Source: Alkalihalobacillus pseudalcaliphilus
Lineage (GTDB): Bacteria > Bacillota > Bacilli > Bacillales > Bacillaceae_D
DNA: 64,000 nt
Assembly (NCBI RefSeq): GCF_028610675.1
Contig: NZ_JAQQWS010000005.1
Span: forward strand, 62,001 to 126,000
Reading direction: 5' to 3'
Below, one piece after another: positions 52,467 to 61,847 of the stretch. The first letter of the stretch is position 1. The number at the start of each line of letters is the position of its first letter. The translations under genes and the position numbers were made by a program. The notes under the pieces are model-generated. The model had not been told where the DNA came from. It did no database searches and saw only the letters and a list, made by a program, of their open reading frames with translations.

Positions 52467-53597
52467 TTAGTTGTCTTTTTCAAGTTGTTCAAAGTAATAT
52501 TCACTAAAAATTTCTGCAAATTTTTCGGCAGAACGATGTAATTCATTCATATGGTTATCGACACCACCGAATTCAACAAGTAATGCTCCTTTACTTAAGT
52601 CCTGATTATATATTCCATTTCCCTGGGTTTTGTCTTTTCCAAAGACACCGCGTGATAATTGATCACCTAAACGTTTATGCATTTCAGTTGCTAGCTTTTC
52701 GTTGATTTCGTAATTAGAATGTGATTCACCAACTACAAACATAAGTCTTGCAAAATCTTCACCATCTAACTCTGTATGGGTAATATCGTAGCGGGCAGAA
52801 TCTCGATGTAAGTCAATCACGTAGTCTATCGATTCATATTGATCCAAATAACTTTGAACGATTCCCCTTGAAGCGGTGTAAGAGTAACCTGTCCCTTTTC
52901 CTAACTCGTTTAATTTTTTCGTCATATTGGTGGTATCAATGACTGTTTTTATCCCTTGTTTTTCTAGTGCTTCTTTTAAATGATGCCCTACATCAATAAT
53001 ATTTACTTCGTTGCTAGCAGCACTATTAGGGTTTGCTTCACCAGGTAAGTGAGGCAAAAACGACTCCCAACTATGACTATGATATAAGAGCACAACCGGA
53101 TCATCACCCTCACTAATGGTTGGTGGTTTCTCCTCTTGGTTCTGCTCTTCATCCTCTGCCCAATCTTTAACAGCTTCTCTGTCTTCTAAAATCGTCTCTA
53201 ATGGAGGTGGTGATTCATACGGTAAATTCGTAATGTCAGTACCTTCACCAGCAACAATAATACGTACATCACGACTATTAAGTCCAGGGATTTCGCGTCC
53301 AAGTAATGAGCGGAAGTCGCCGAGTTCAATGTTAGTGGCCAGTTCGAATGTAAAGCTTGTTAGTGATTTAGTAGAATATCCATCAGGTAATACTTGTCCC
53401 AAAAAATGATTCTCCATACTCATCACATGCAATAAAAACTGACCGTTAATTCCCTCCATACTTCGGTGTAAGTTCCTAGATTGAAAGTCTGATATGGTTA
53501 CAAGACTAGTTAATAGAATACAAATACTTATCATAACAACAGCAAAATACGCTGTAGCGGTTTTGATAATCGTGAACTTTTTATAGAAATGTCGCAA
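52467..53597 (-). CDS. spoIIP: Stage II sporulation protein P family amidase
   Basis: This 376-aa protein has one N-terminal membrane anchor (about 14-36), a spacer rich in acidic residues (135-165) and a C-terminal amidase domain. Signature pieces: LLYHSHSWESF with the zinc histidine, YVIDLHRDS and LLVEFGGVDNHMNE with the catalytic glutamate. SpoIIP cuts peptidoglycan during engulfment together with SpoIID. Start codon TTG, 5 nt after AAAGGAGTG. Usually next to gpr; here it stands alone among accessory genes, so it may be a paralogue. Confidence 0.9.
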   Translation of the reverse strand: MRHFYKKFTIIKTATAYFAVVMISICILLTSLVTISDFQSRNLHRSMEGINGQFLLHVMSMENHFLGQVLPDGYSTKSLTSFTFELATNIELGDFRSLLGREIPGLNSRDVRIIVAGEGTDITNLPYESPPPLETILEDREAVKDWAEDEEQNQEEKPPTISEGDDPVVLLYHSHSWESFLPHLPGEANPNSAASNEVNIIDVGHHLKEALEKQGIKTVIDTTNMTKKLNELGKGTGYSYTASRGIVQSYLDQYESIDYVIDLHRDSARYDITHTELDGEDFARLMFVVGESHSNYEINEKLATEMHKRLGDQLSRGVFGKDKTQGNGIYNQDLSKGALLVEFGGVDNHMNELHRSAEKFAEIFSEYYFEQLEKDN

Positions 53598-53617
53598 AGA
53601 ATCACTCCTTTTCCTGC

Positions 53618-53641
53618 TTTACTAGAGTCTATTCTAGTAAA
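53618..53641. promoter_or_regulatory. Perfect inverted repeat upstream of the spoIIP-family gene
   Basis: TTTACTAGA / TCTAGTAAA around a 6-nt centre, 21 nt before the TTG start. It could be an operator or an mRNA hairpin near the ribosome binding site. Confidence 0.45.
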
Positions 53642-53905
53642 CCTCTGATTATTATTAATTGATCAAAAAAAAGGACTTATTTAGTAGATTCATGAATACT
53701 CAAGTAGGAGTCCGTGAATAGCCATTACTAAAGTCAGCTCTCTCCTGCGGGTACGTGCTTTCATATGTACTGACGACTTCTTAACCTGTGGATACGTTTA
53801 CAACTAGTCTTCTCCGAACATATAAGTAGGGTTTCACTCTTTAACTGGTGGAACTTTATTCAATTAGTATTTGCTTTTTATTTGTTGGCTTTTCATTCAT
53901 TTGTT

Positions 53906-54106
53906 ATGAAAGTTAGCTATCGCCAATTTTACGATTAATAAAGGTTTGTGCAGATAGAGACGCGAAACCATGGAGTAACTACACAAAGAGGCAGTTAATG
54001 TGAAGATACTGAGGCCAACCATGGAGTATCTGCACGAAAAGGTGCGAAGGGAATAAAGAACCAGCTAACTTCACGGCACAAACGATCGTCCCTAGGTAAC
54101 TTTCAT
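53906..54106 (+). repeat. Composite MITE-like unit E3
   Basis: Left end ATGAAAGT, right end ACTTTCAT, 201 bp. It contains AAGGTTTGTGCAGATA, 1.5 diverged units of the 51/52-bp repeat (53966-54040), and the right part of E4 (AGCTAACTTCACGGCACAAA). The stretch 53700-53905 before it holds partial matches (CGTTTACAACT, TTTAACTGGTGG, GGCTTTTCATTCAT) and no gene. Confidence 0.8.
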
Positions 54107-54194
54107 ATAAAATATAAAGTGCTTTGATTGTTTTGGAGGAAATTAGGAGTCAAAAGAGAAACAGTAATGATATAGACATATCGGGGGGATAAAA

Positions 54195-56573
54195 ATGGAG
54201 ACTAGTTTAGAGAAAAGACGTCCAATGAAAAGATGGAAGAAAGTTAGCTTATGGACACTGGGAATCATCATGGTGCTCATAATGATTGCTGTAGTAGGTG
54301 CGAATTGGTATTTAAACCGTTCACTTCCACAAATTTCTGGAGAAATCACCTTGCCACATTTAGAAGAAGCTGTAACCGTTTTACGTGATGAGCAAGGAGT
54401 GCCACATATAAGTGCAGAGAATGAAATGGACCTCTTTGTTGCTCAAGGTTACATCCAAGCACAAGATCGTTTATTTCAAATGGATATGAGTAGAAGGCAA
54501 GCATCAGGCACTTTAAGTGAAGTGATTGGAGAAGCACCAATAGACAACGATAAGTATTTTAGAACACTCGGTTTAAGAAGGGCAGCAGAAGATTCGTTAC
54601 ATATGTACTCTGATTATGGTAGGCAAGTACTAGAGGCTTTTGCAAATGGTGTTAACGCCTATATAGATGAATTACGTCTTAGTGGTAAATGGCCGATAGA
54701 ATTTACAATTTTAGGCTATGAGCCCAATGAGTGGACGCCCATAGACTCGTTAACAATTGGGAAGTATATGGCCTACGATTTAGGTGGTCATTGGGAAAGT
54801 CAGGCATTTAGACAATACTTATTACAAGAATTTGAAGAAGAAAAAGCCTTTGATTTATTTCCGAGCTATCCTGCTGAAACACCTTATATTATTGGAAAAG
54901 ATGAACTTGATTTAAAAGAAGCTTTTGCCAATGCGATAGTGCCACATAAATTTAATGGCAGCAATAACTGGGTTATCAGTGGTGATAAAACGGAAAGTGG
55001 ACAGCCACTACTCGCTGATGATCCGCATCTAGGATTAGCAACGCCGTCCATCTGGTATCAAATGAAGTTAGACTCACCAACGGTTCAGGTAAGTGGAGTG
55101 ATTTTTGCAGGTATTCCTGGAATTATACTAGGCCATAACGAGCATGTAGCATGGGGGGTTACGAATACGGGACCAGATGTCCAAGACCTTTATATTGAAA
55201 AAAGACATGAGGAAGACCGCTATTTATTTCTATACAACGACGAATGGGAAAAGGCAATCGTTCATCCAGAACCGATACATGTAAAGGGACAAGAAACGCT
55301 AGATTATGAAGTTATTGAAACACGTCACGGCCCATTAATTTCGGAGTTTGCAGGTGAATCAAATCGGACTACAGTTCTTTCGTTACAATGGACGGCACTA
55401 GAACCGTCTGCTGAACTTGAGGCTATTTTAAATATGAATAAAGCCCAAAATTGGGAAGAGTTTGAAGAGGGATTGTTGGATTTCCATACACCGACTCAAA
55501 ACTTTGTTATTGCAGATACAGAGGGTAATATTGCCTTTAAGGCAAATGGGAAAATTCCTATCCGGAAAAAGGGAGATGGTTTGTTACCAGTACCAGGTTG
55601 GACAGATGAATATGGCTGGGATGGTTATATACCCTTTGATGAGCTTCCGCGAATTGAAAATCCAGAAAACGACTTTATTGCAACCGCTAATTATAAAGTA
55701 ACAGAGGAAGATTATCCTTATCATATCAGCCACCATTGGGCTCAGCCATATAGACAAATGAGGATTGTAGAGGTATTAGAGCAAAATCAAATATTTACAG
55801 CTGAAGATATGATGGACTTACAAATGGACATTAAAAACCTCCATGCAGAAGAATTTCTCCCGTTGTTTCTTTCACTACTTGAAGGTTCATTGGAACAAGG
55901 GAAAGGGAAGGAGAAGGAAGCTCTTGCTATTTTGGAAGAGTGGGACTACATGGATCGAGTCAAGGATGCGGCACCATACATCTTTAACCTCTGGATGAGG
56001 GAAATTGGTGACGTTTTATTTGAGGAACAAATTCCCAAAGATATGCGTGATTTATTTCATGGAGAGAGGGGGACCGTTGACCAAATGCTAAGAAATGCAT
56101 TTGTGAATGAAGAAGGTCCATGGATCAAAGAGGCAGGAGGGCTGGAACACGTCTTGCTTGTCTCACTTCAAAGGACATTAGATTTTATTGAAGAGAGAGA
56201 AGGGGATAAAGTCGAGCAATGGCAGTGGGGTGATTTCCACCAAGTTCATTTTAGGCACCCATTATCAAGTGTTTCACCGCTTCATTTGCTATTTAATCCA
56301 AAGGGAGGAGTAGCGACCCCAGGTAGTCAAGTGACCGTACAAGCCGCCGCCTTTCGTGATGATGGAGTGGTAAATCATGGAGCCTCGTGGAGGTTTGTCA
56401 TTGATATGGGTTATCCAAATGAATCCTATCACATCGTAGGGCCAGGACAATCCGAGCACCTGAAAAGTCAATGGTACGATGACCAGTTCCAATCGTGGAT
56501 CGATGGTCATTACCATCAAACATACCTTCAACAAGAGGAAGGAGAGTTATTAAAGCTTATTCCAAAACAGTAG
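54195..56573 (+). CDS. Penicillin acylase family protein (Ntn hydrolase)
   Basis: This S45 family protein of 792 aa is membrane-anchored by a helix at about 18-36 instead of a cleaved signal. The autocatalytic cleavage point and N-terminal nucleophile of the beta chain is S256 in HKFNGSNNWVISG. The A chain precedes it; FATPGSQVTV-like C-terminal sequence (GGVATPGSQVTVQAAAFRDD) and SWRFVIDMG are conserved. The family hydrolyses amide bonds of penicillins or acyl-homoserine lactones; the real substrate cannot be told. GGGGGGAT lies before the ATG. Confidence 0.92.
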   Translation: METSLEKRRPMKRWKKVSLWTLGIIMVLIMIAVVGANWYLNRSLPQISGEITLPHLEEAVTVLRDEQGVPHISAENEMDLFVAQGYIQAQDRLFQMDMSRRQASGTLSEVIGEAPIDNDKYFRTLGLRRAAEDSLHMYSDYGRQVLEAFANGVNAYIDELRLSGKWPIEFTILGYEPNEWTPIDSLTIGKYMAYDLGGHWESQAFRQYLLQEFEEEKAFDLFPSYPAETPYIIGKDELDLKEAFANAIVPHKFNGSNNWVISGDKTESGQPLLADDPHLGLATPSIWYQMKLDSPTVQVSGVIFAGIPGIILGHNEHVAWGVTNTGPDVQDLYIEKRHEEDRYLFLYNDEWEKAIVHPEPIHVKGQETLDYEVIETRHGPLISEFAGESNRTTVLSLQWTALEPSAELEAILNMNKAQNWEEFEEGLLDFHTPTQNFVIADTEGNIAFKANGKIPIRKKGDGLLPVPGWTDEYGWDGYIPFDELPRIENPENDFIATANYKVTEEDYPYHISHHWAQPYRQMRIVEVLEQNQIFTAEDMMDLQMDIKNLHAEEFLPLFLSLLEGSLEQGKGKEKEALAILEEWDYMDRVKDAAPYIFNLWMREIGDVLFEEQIPKDMRDLFHGERGTVDQMLRNAFVNEEGPWIKEAGGLEHVLLVSLQRTLDFIEEREGDKVEQWQWGDFHQVHFRHPLSSVSPLHLLFNPKGGVATPGSQVTVQAAAFRDDGVVNHGASWRFVIDMGYPNESYHIVGPGQSEHLKSQWYDDQFQSWIDGHYHQTYLQQEEGELLKLIPKQ

Positions 56574-56656
56574 ATGAAATAAAGATAGTAGCAAGAATGA
56601 TACGGAATAAGGTAACAACTTAAGAATTCTAACCTTCAATCACTTTGAAGAAGAAT

Positions 56657-56955
56657 CCACGGGGTTGCGAGCTGAAAAAAAGAGTAGAAAGCCCTAGCAA
56701 TAACGGTTTTGAGGATTCTCACATTTTGCCGTAACCCCGCCACTTTTTGGAAGTTAACTCGAAGAGCGTGCCCAAAAAAATTCAGCGCACCGCACAAACA
56801 GTCACCACCAAAAAAACTCATCGGGATTAATATCCAACATCCAAGTGTTTTTGGTCCGTTAGCCAAGCTCGCTTTCGATTTTCAAAAACGGACCAAAAAC
56901 AAAGGTCGAAAGGTATGTTAACTTGAGAAATGAGCACCACCCATTGAACTTTCAT
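56657..56955 (+). repeat. Dispersed repeat R5, copy B, with one 51-bp-type unit
   Basis: CCACGGGGTTGCGAGCTGAA at the left matches the 51-bp unit of 24.3 kb. AACGGTTTTGAGGATTCTCA, GCCGTAACCCCGCCA and ATCCAAGTGTTTTTGG follow in the same order as copy A, ending ACCACCCATTGAACTTTCAT. Confidence 0.8.
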
Positions 56956-57008
56956 ATAAAACGCTCATGGAGAAGACGGTTCACTTCGCCACCAACAAAG
57001 TTGAAAGT
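56948..57008 (+). repeat. 61-bp hairpin linker R4, copy 3
   Basis: Bounded by ACTTTCAT and TTGAAAGT; the inner pairing is GAAG / CTTC extended by TGG / CCA. Confidence 0.7.
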
Positions 57009-57166
57009 AGTGGCGACTGTTCAAACTGTTGGCACGTTTACAACTCGATCACCATCAGCAGTCGGCCTGAACAAGCAGGCAGCACTGTCCTACTAAGGTC
57101 ATTGATCGCGAGATGGATGTCGAGCTAACTTCACGGCACAAACTATCACCCCTATGTAACTTTCAT
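57001..57166 (+). repeat. MITE-like unit E4 (166 bp)
   Basis: Bounded by TTGAAAGT and ACTTTCAT. It contains GTGGCGACTG, GTTGGCACGTTTACAACTCG, a GCCTG/CAGGC hairpin and AGCTAACTTCACGGCAC. Same length as E5. The full 56574-57293 gap holds only repeats. Confidence 0.85.
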
Positions 57167-57293
57167 ACAAAGAAGAACCAGACCTATATTACCGTTTTTA
57201 TACATTTAAAAGGATTTGAACATTCTCTGTCTAATTAAAGATAAAATCACATAAAATCTCGTAAGACAAACCACTATGCAAAGGGGAATGACT

Positions 57294-57980
57294 GTGAGAA
57301 AAATCTTACTGGGTTCGATTTTGATGTTGTCTTTAGGGAGTTTAATCGCATGCCAATCAACAGACAGTACTAATGTTCAAGAGTCGCAAAAAAACGATTA
57401 TGTAACCAACCATGAAACCTCTCGTATCCTTCAAAAAGAGAAAGAGAAAGAAACACTTGAACAGACATTAAGTATCGAGGATTCACAATGGATCCTTGGA
57501 TTAGCTGAAGATGTTTTTCAGAAAATTAAAAGACACGACTTCCCATCGTTAGCTACAAACGTTCATCCAGATAAAAACCTAACCTTTGCTCTTTTTCCGC
57601 AATCAGAAATCAAAGCTATTTATGAAAGGACGTTTACCCAAGAACAATTAACTAGTCTTGATGAACAGCAATCTTTTTTATGGGGAGTAGAAAATGACGG
57701 TGATGAAATTCAATTAACTGGTGGAGAGTTCGTATCTGAATATCTTTTAAAAGATAAAGGAGAGTTTGATATTCATTATAATGAAGTGATTTTCCATCAA
57801 AAAATTGAAACGGATGAGAGAAGTCAGTTATTATTTGACGCACATCCTCAAGCGGTATTTGTTGATTATTTAGCCGAATCATTCGAACAACCTGAAAAAC
57901 AGCAAATGATTCGTTTTTTATTTGAAAGAGTCGAGGAGCAGTGGTATTTATTTGCGGTTATTCGGGAAGGTATTTTATAA
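57294..57980 (+). CDS. Lipoprotein, unknown function
   Basis: This 228-aa lipoprotein has a signal peptide and lipobox SLIACQS. A helical charged region (KEKEKETLEQTLSIED) and a mixed alpha/beta domain (VFQKIKRHDFPSLATNVHPD ... QLLFDAHPQAVFVDYL ... EEQWYLFAVIREGIL) follow. Not recognised; the end resembles small beta-barrel lipoproteins of Bacilli. The GTG at 57294, 6 nt after AAGGGGA, was chosen over ATGs at 57276 and 57288, which lie before or inside the ribosome binding site. Confidence 0.8.
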   Translation: MRKILLGSILMLSLGSLIACQSTDSTNVQESQKNDYVTNHETSRILQKEKEKETLEQTLSIEDSQWILGLAEDVFQKIKRHDFPSLATNVHPDKNLTFALFPQSEIKAIYERTFTQEQLTSLDEQQSFLWGVENDGDEIQLTGGEFVSEYLLKDKGEFDIHYNEVIFHQKIETDERSQLLFDAHPQAVFVDYLAESFEQPEKQQMIRFLFERVEEQWYLFAVIREGIL

Positions 57981-57985
57981 AAGTT

Positions 57986-58028
57986 AAAGCAGATAAGTGA
58001 TATATACCATTACCTATCTGCTTTTTTA
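57986..58028 (+). terminator. Terminator after the lipoprotein gene
   Basis: The stem AGCAGATA / TATCTGCT with a long loop is followed by TTTTTTAT. Confidence 0.75.
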
Positions 58029-58090
58029 TATGGGGTTATTTTGTTATAATATTCTGTAAGGTTTCTTTATTTGGAACAATCATAAAAAAG

Positions 58091-58476
58091 GATATAGGAG
58101 GTGGATTAACCAAAATCATCTGTGGTGGTGCAGCGGCGAGCAATGAGTATAGGCGTGATCGAGCTAGTATTTATAATTATAAGAACCTAAATAATGAGCG
58201 AATTAATGAGATTATGAATCTATTAAATAGTTCGGTGGTAAAAATGTCGGAAAGCGATTAATTTATGTTAATCAACATATTTACCCAACGATGGATTACC
58301 GTCCTTTCTTAAAAGATATTCAAGTACCAAGTTATATTTACGTCGGTCGCTTTGATTCTCAATGCCCAGCGAAACATGGTATAGAAATCGCCGATCTTAT
58401 CCCGACTGCTCATTTAATCATTTTTGAAAAAAGTAATCATTTTCCTTTTAACGAAGAAGAGAAGCTTAAAGTATAA
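58091..58476 (+). pseudogene. Decayed alpha/beta hydrolase
   Basis: Two pieces in different frames read as one hydrolase. GGGLTKIICGGAAASNEYRR ... NYKNLNNERINEIMNLLNS ends at a stop at 58259-58261. KRLIYVNQHIYPTMDYRPFL continues in another frame and includes PSYIYVGRFDSQCPAKHG (acid-residue loop) and SNHFPFNEEE (catalytic histidine region) to 58476. The N-terminal half with the nucleophile serine is missing. It lies just before the gamma-glutamyltransferase gene. Confidence 0.75.
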
Positions 58477-58521
58477 GTAAGAGACACCATATGTGGGTGA
58501 TGAAATAGGAGTGATACATAC

Positions 58522-60135
58522 ATGAACAAGATTGATGCGAATTATTATCCATATCCATCACAAAGAATGACTACCTTTGCCAAAAAAGGAATGGTCGCCA
58601 CTTCACAACCATTAGCGGCACAGGCAGGGCTTGATATTATGAAAAAGGGTGGAAATGCGATCGATGCAGCGATTGCAACAGCCGCGTGTCTAACAGTCGT
58701 TGAACCTACTTCTAATGGTATTGGTGGCGATGCCTTTGCTCTAGTTTGGACCAAAGGAGAATTGCATGGATTAAATGCAAGTGGTTATTCTCCTGCTGGC
58801 ATTTCTATCGAAAAGTTAAAAGATCGTGGTTTTGATGAAATTCCAAAGTATGGCTGGATTCCTGTCACAGTTCCTGGTGCCCCGGCGGCATGGGTAGAGC
58901 TGTCTGAACGATTTGGTCAGTTGCCTTTAGCAGAAGTGTTACAGCCAGCTATCGATTATGCCAAAGAAGGATATCCGATATCCCCTGTGTTAGGCAAGAT
59001 GTGGGAAAGGGCTTATCAACATTATCAAAGCTCCTTAAATGGTGAAGAGTTTAAAGCATGGTTTGAAACCTTTGCCCCTAACGGCCGTGCTCCTAAAATC
59101 GGTGAAGTTTGGTTTTCCGCAGGTCATGCTGAAACGTTAGAAAAGATTGCCGAGACACGAGGCGCGGCATTTTATCGAGGAGAAATTGCTGAACAAATTG
59201 TCGAGCACTCCAACCGTCATGGAGGCTATATGACCAAAGATGATCTAGCAAATTATAAGCCAACATGGGTAAAGCCGATTCATGTTAATTATCGCGGTTA
59301 TGAAGTTTGGGAAATCCCACCAAATGGACAAGGATTAATTGCATTATTAGCGTTAAATACATTAAAAGGTTATACGTTTCATCAGGAAGATAGCGTAGAT
59401 AAATATCATAAACAAATTGAAGCGATAAAATTAGCATTTGCTGATGGACAAACATATATTACTGAGCAAGAAAAAATGTCTGTAAAAGTAGAAGAATTAT
59501 TATCTGATGAGTATGCGGATTTAAGAAGAGCTCAAATTCAAGAAGAGGCTATACTTCCTGAAGCAGGAACTCCGCCAAAAGGTGGAACAGTATATCTAGC
59601 TACTGCTGATGCAGAAGGTAATATGGTCTCTTTTATTCAAAGTAATTATATGGGCTTTGGCTCAGGTATTGTCATTCCTGGAACTGGAATTGGAATGCAG
59701 AATCGCGGCCATAACTTTTCATTCGATCCTCATCATGATAATTGTTTAGAAGGGAAGAAAAGAACGTTTCATACGATTATTCCAGGCTTCCTAACAAAAG
59801 GAAATCAAGCGATTGGACCATTTGGTGTCATGGGTGGTTTTATGCAGCCTCAAGGTCATGTTCAAGTAATAATGAATACAATTGATGCTCATTTGAATCC
59901 TCAATCAACACTAGATGCACCGAGATGGCAATGGATGGAGGGGAAAAAGATTATTGTTGAACCTCACTTTCCTCCTCATTTTGCCCAAGCTCTACAACGT
60001 AAAGGTCATCATGTATCCTTTACGCTTGATTCAACACCGTTTGGTAGAGGTCAAATTATTTGGCGAGATGCAGAAACCGGTGTACTTCAAGGTGGCACGG
60101 AGTTTAGAACGGATGGTGCAATTGCAGCTTGGTAA
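58522..60135 (+). CDS. Gamma-glutamyltransferase family protein
   Basis: This Ntn hydrolase of 537 aa begins with family sequence (MVATSQPLAAQAGLDIMKKG, then GGNAIDAAIAT). The self-cleavage site and nucleophile is T356 in PKGGTVYLATADAEGNMVSF. The later GMQNRGHNFSFD and GPFGVMGGFMQPQGH are also typical. No signal peptide, so it is probably cytoplasmic, like the YwrD-type members rather than secreted Ggt. It may act on glutathione-like or gamma-glutamyl substrates, or as an acylase. TAGGAGTG precedes the ATG. Confidence 0.9.
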   Translation: MNKIDANYYPYPSQRMTTFAKKGMVATSQPLAAQAGLDIMKKGGNAIDAAIATAACLTVVEPTSNGIGGDAFALVWTKGELHGLNASGYSPAGISIEKLKDRGFDEIPKYGWIPVTVPGAPAAWVELSERFGQLPLAEVLQPAIDYAKEGYPISPVLGKMWERAYQHYQSSLNGEEFKAWFETFAPNGRAPKIGEVWFSAGHAETLEKIAETRGAAFYRGEIAEQIVEHSNRHGGYMTKDDLANYKPTWVKPIHVNYRGYEVWEIPPNGQGLIALLALNTLKGYTFHQEDSVDKYHKQIEAIKLAFADGQTYITEQEKMSVKVEELLSDEYADLRRAQIQEEAILPEAGTPPKGGTVYLATADAEGNMVSFIQSNYMGFGSGIVIPGTGIGMQNRGHNFSFDPHHDNCLEGKKRTFHTIIPGFLTKGNQAIGPFGVMGGFMQPQGHVQVIMNTIDAHLNPQSTLDAPRWQWMEGKKIIVEPHFPPHFAQALQRKGHHVSFTLDSTPFGRGQIIWRDAETGVLQGGTEFRTDGAIAAW

Positions 60136-60137
60136 CG

Positions 60138-60173
60138 AAGAGAAAGAGAGCCCAAAATGGTTCTCTTTCTTTT
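60138..60173 (+). terminator. Terminator after the gamma-glutamyltransferase gene
   Basis: AAGAGAAAGAGAGCC pairs with GGTTCTCTTTCTT around a 6-nt loop; TTTAATT follows. Confidence 0.75.
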
Positions 60174-60537
60174 AATTGATTGAAATTGGTATAGTCTACT
60201 ATATTAAATGAAGGTAGTGAAGAACACTATCTAAATTTGTCGAAAGAAAGTTCTGAAATTGTTATACCAAATTTTATTAATTGTGTTACAATTATCATTA
60301 TAATGTTGCGAATTATCAAACGAATCAGATGGGTATTTTAGCCATTATATGAATTTTTGATAGAATATAGATTTTTCATGTTAATAAAATAGTGTTATCA
60401 ATCATTACTATTATTATAATGTTACTATCTTTTATGTGAGATTATTGAGCCGATCTTTTAATTAGGTATAGACAACTGAACATTATAATAGTTTAGTTGT
60501 TTTATCATAAAAAATCATTAAATAAAGGGGAGTTATT
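60174..60537 (+). promoter_or_regulatory. Upstream region of the sugar ABC operon with operator-like inverted repeat
   Basis: AT-rich, without genes. ACAACTGAAC (60472-60481) and GTTTAGTTGT (60491-60500) form a 10-bp inverted repeat with one mismatch. Its 9-nt centre holds most of a TATAAT (60484-60489). A repressor bound there would cover the -10. No cre-type CcpA site is seen. Confidence 0.45.
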
Positions 60538-61827
60538 ATGCAAATGAAAAGATTTGGTTTTCTATCATGTTTACTCATTTTTTCTTTATTAATGTTAGCT
60601 GCTTGTGGTGATAGTAGCGATGGCGATGCTAATGGTGGTAATGGAGGCACTGCCTCAGATGTTGGAACCGAAGAAGAGGTTGAATTACGAGTTGTTACAA
60701 TGATGGCTGGAACAGACCCTTCTGGAAAAGCATTTGAAGAAGTGTTAGCTGATTATCAATCAGAAAATCCGCATATTACGATTGTTAATGATTCACAATC
60801 CGCAGATGCAGAGATGATTCGTACAAAGGTTCAAACGGAGTATTCCTCAGGCAACGAACCCGATTTAATGTTTTTCTTTAATACAAATGCAGCAACAGGC
60901 ATCATTAATGAAGGGAAAGTTATGAACCTTGAAGATATCGAGGGCTTAGATTTATCTGGATTTAATTCGATGTTGGAGCAACAGCGTAATGAAGATGGAG
61001 GCATCTATGCTGCCCCACAATCTGGGTTTTATGAAGCAATTTTTGTCAATGAGAAGTTATTCGAAGAACATGGGATAGAGTTACCTACGTCATGGGAGTT
61101 ATATGAAAAAGCGATTGAAGAGTTTTCAAAAACAGACATTATTCCAATTGCGGCATCAACTGAAGCTTCTTATTATGTTGTAGAGCACTATATCTTAGCG
61201 GCAGGTGGAATAGATGCTTATCGAGCATCATTGGCTGACCAACACCCAGCATGGGCTGAAGGTTTGGATAAAATTAAAGAACACGCTGAAATGGGAGCGT
61301 TTCCTCCAGATGCAGCTACTTTAGATTTATCTTTTGCTGCGGATTTATTTAAACAAGAGCAGGCAGCGATGATTTTTGAAGGTTCTTGGTTCTGGGGTCA
61401 ATTAACTGAAGCGGGAATTGCAGAGCAAGTATCAGTATTACCAATGCCTGGTTATGCAGATGGGTTTGAGTATGGAGAGCTTGTAGGTGGTTCGTCCTCT
61501 GGCTGGTTTATTAGCACAGAATCTTATGAAGACGAGTCAAAACGTGATGCTGTTGTAGATTTCTTTAATTATGTAACGGCAGAAGAGACATTACTTCGCC
61601 TTGTGCAGCCGACAGGACAGCCTCCAGCAAAAGGAGAGCTAACTGATTTAGCAGAACATATTGCTGGTGGTCATAAGTTAGTTGCAGATGCACCTGCGAT
61701 AGAGTTACCAATTAACGACCGAATTTATGAAGAGTCATTTACTCATATGCGTCAAAGTGTACCTGAAATTGTAAACGGTTCTAAAACAGGTGCACAGGTT
61801 GTTGAAGAAGCAGCAGCTTTGGAATAA
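60538..61827 (+). CDS. Carbohydrate ABC transporter substrate-binding lipoprotein
   Basis: This family 1 solute-binding protein of 429 aa has lipobox MLAACGD and a Gly/Asp/Asn spacer. It shows FEEVLADYQSENPHITIV, EPDLMFFFNTNAATG and AAMIFEGSWFWGQLTEAG as typical sugar-binding stretches. It delivers an oligosaccharide or sugar to the two permeases downstream; the sugar is not predictable. First ATG chosen, 5 nt after GGGGAG. The ATPase (msmX-like) is not in the window. Confidence 0.92.
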   Translation: MQMKRFGFLSCLLIFSLLMLAACGDSSDGDANGGNGGTASDVGTEEEVELRVVTMMAGTDPSGKAFEEVLADYQSENPHITIVNDSQSADAEMIRTKVQTEYSSGNEPDLMFFFNTNAATGIINEGKVMNLEDIEGLDLSGFNSMLEQQRNEDGGIYAAPQSGFYEAIFVNEKLFEEHGIELPTSWELYEKAIEEFSKTDIIPIAASTEASYYVVEHYILAAGGIDAYRASLADQHPAWAEGLDKIKEHAEMGAFPPDAATLDLSFAADLFKQEQAAMIFEGSWFWGQLTEAGIAEQVSVLPMPGYADGFEYGELVGGSSSGWFISTESYEDESKRDAVVDFFNYVTAEETLLRLVQPTGQPPAKGELTDLAEHIAGGHKLVADAPAIELPINDRIYEESFTHMRQSVPEIVNGSKTGAQVVEEAAALE

Positions 61828-61847
61828 AGCTATAACAAAATGCTAGG

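Noticed and set aside
60136..60537. CcpA cre site before the sugar ABC operon
   Set aside because: No sequence near the WTGNAANCGNWNNCW consensus was found by eye.
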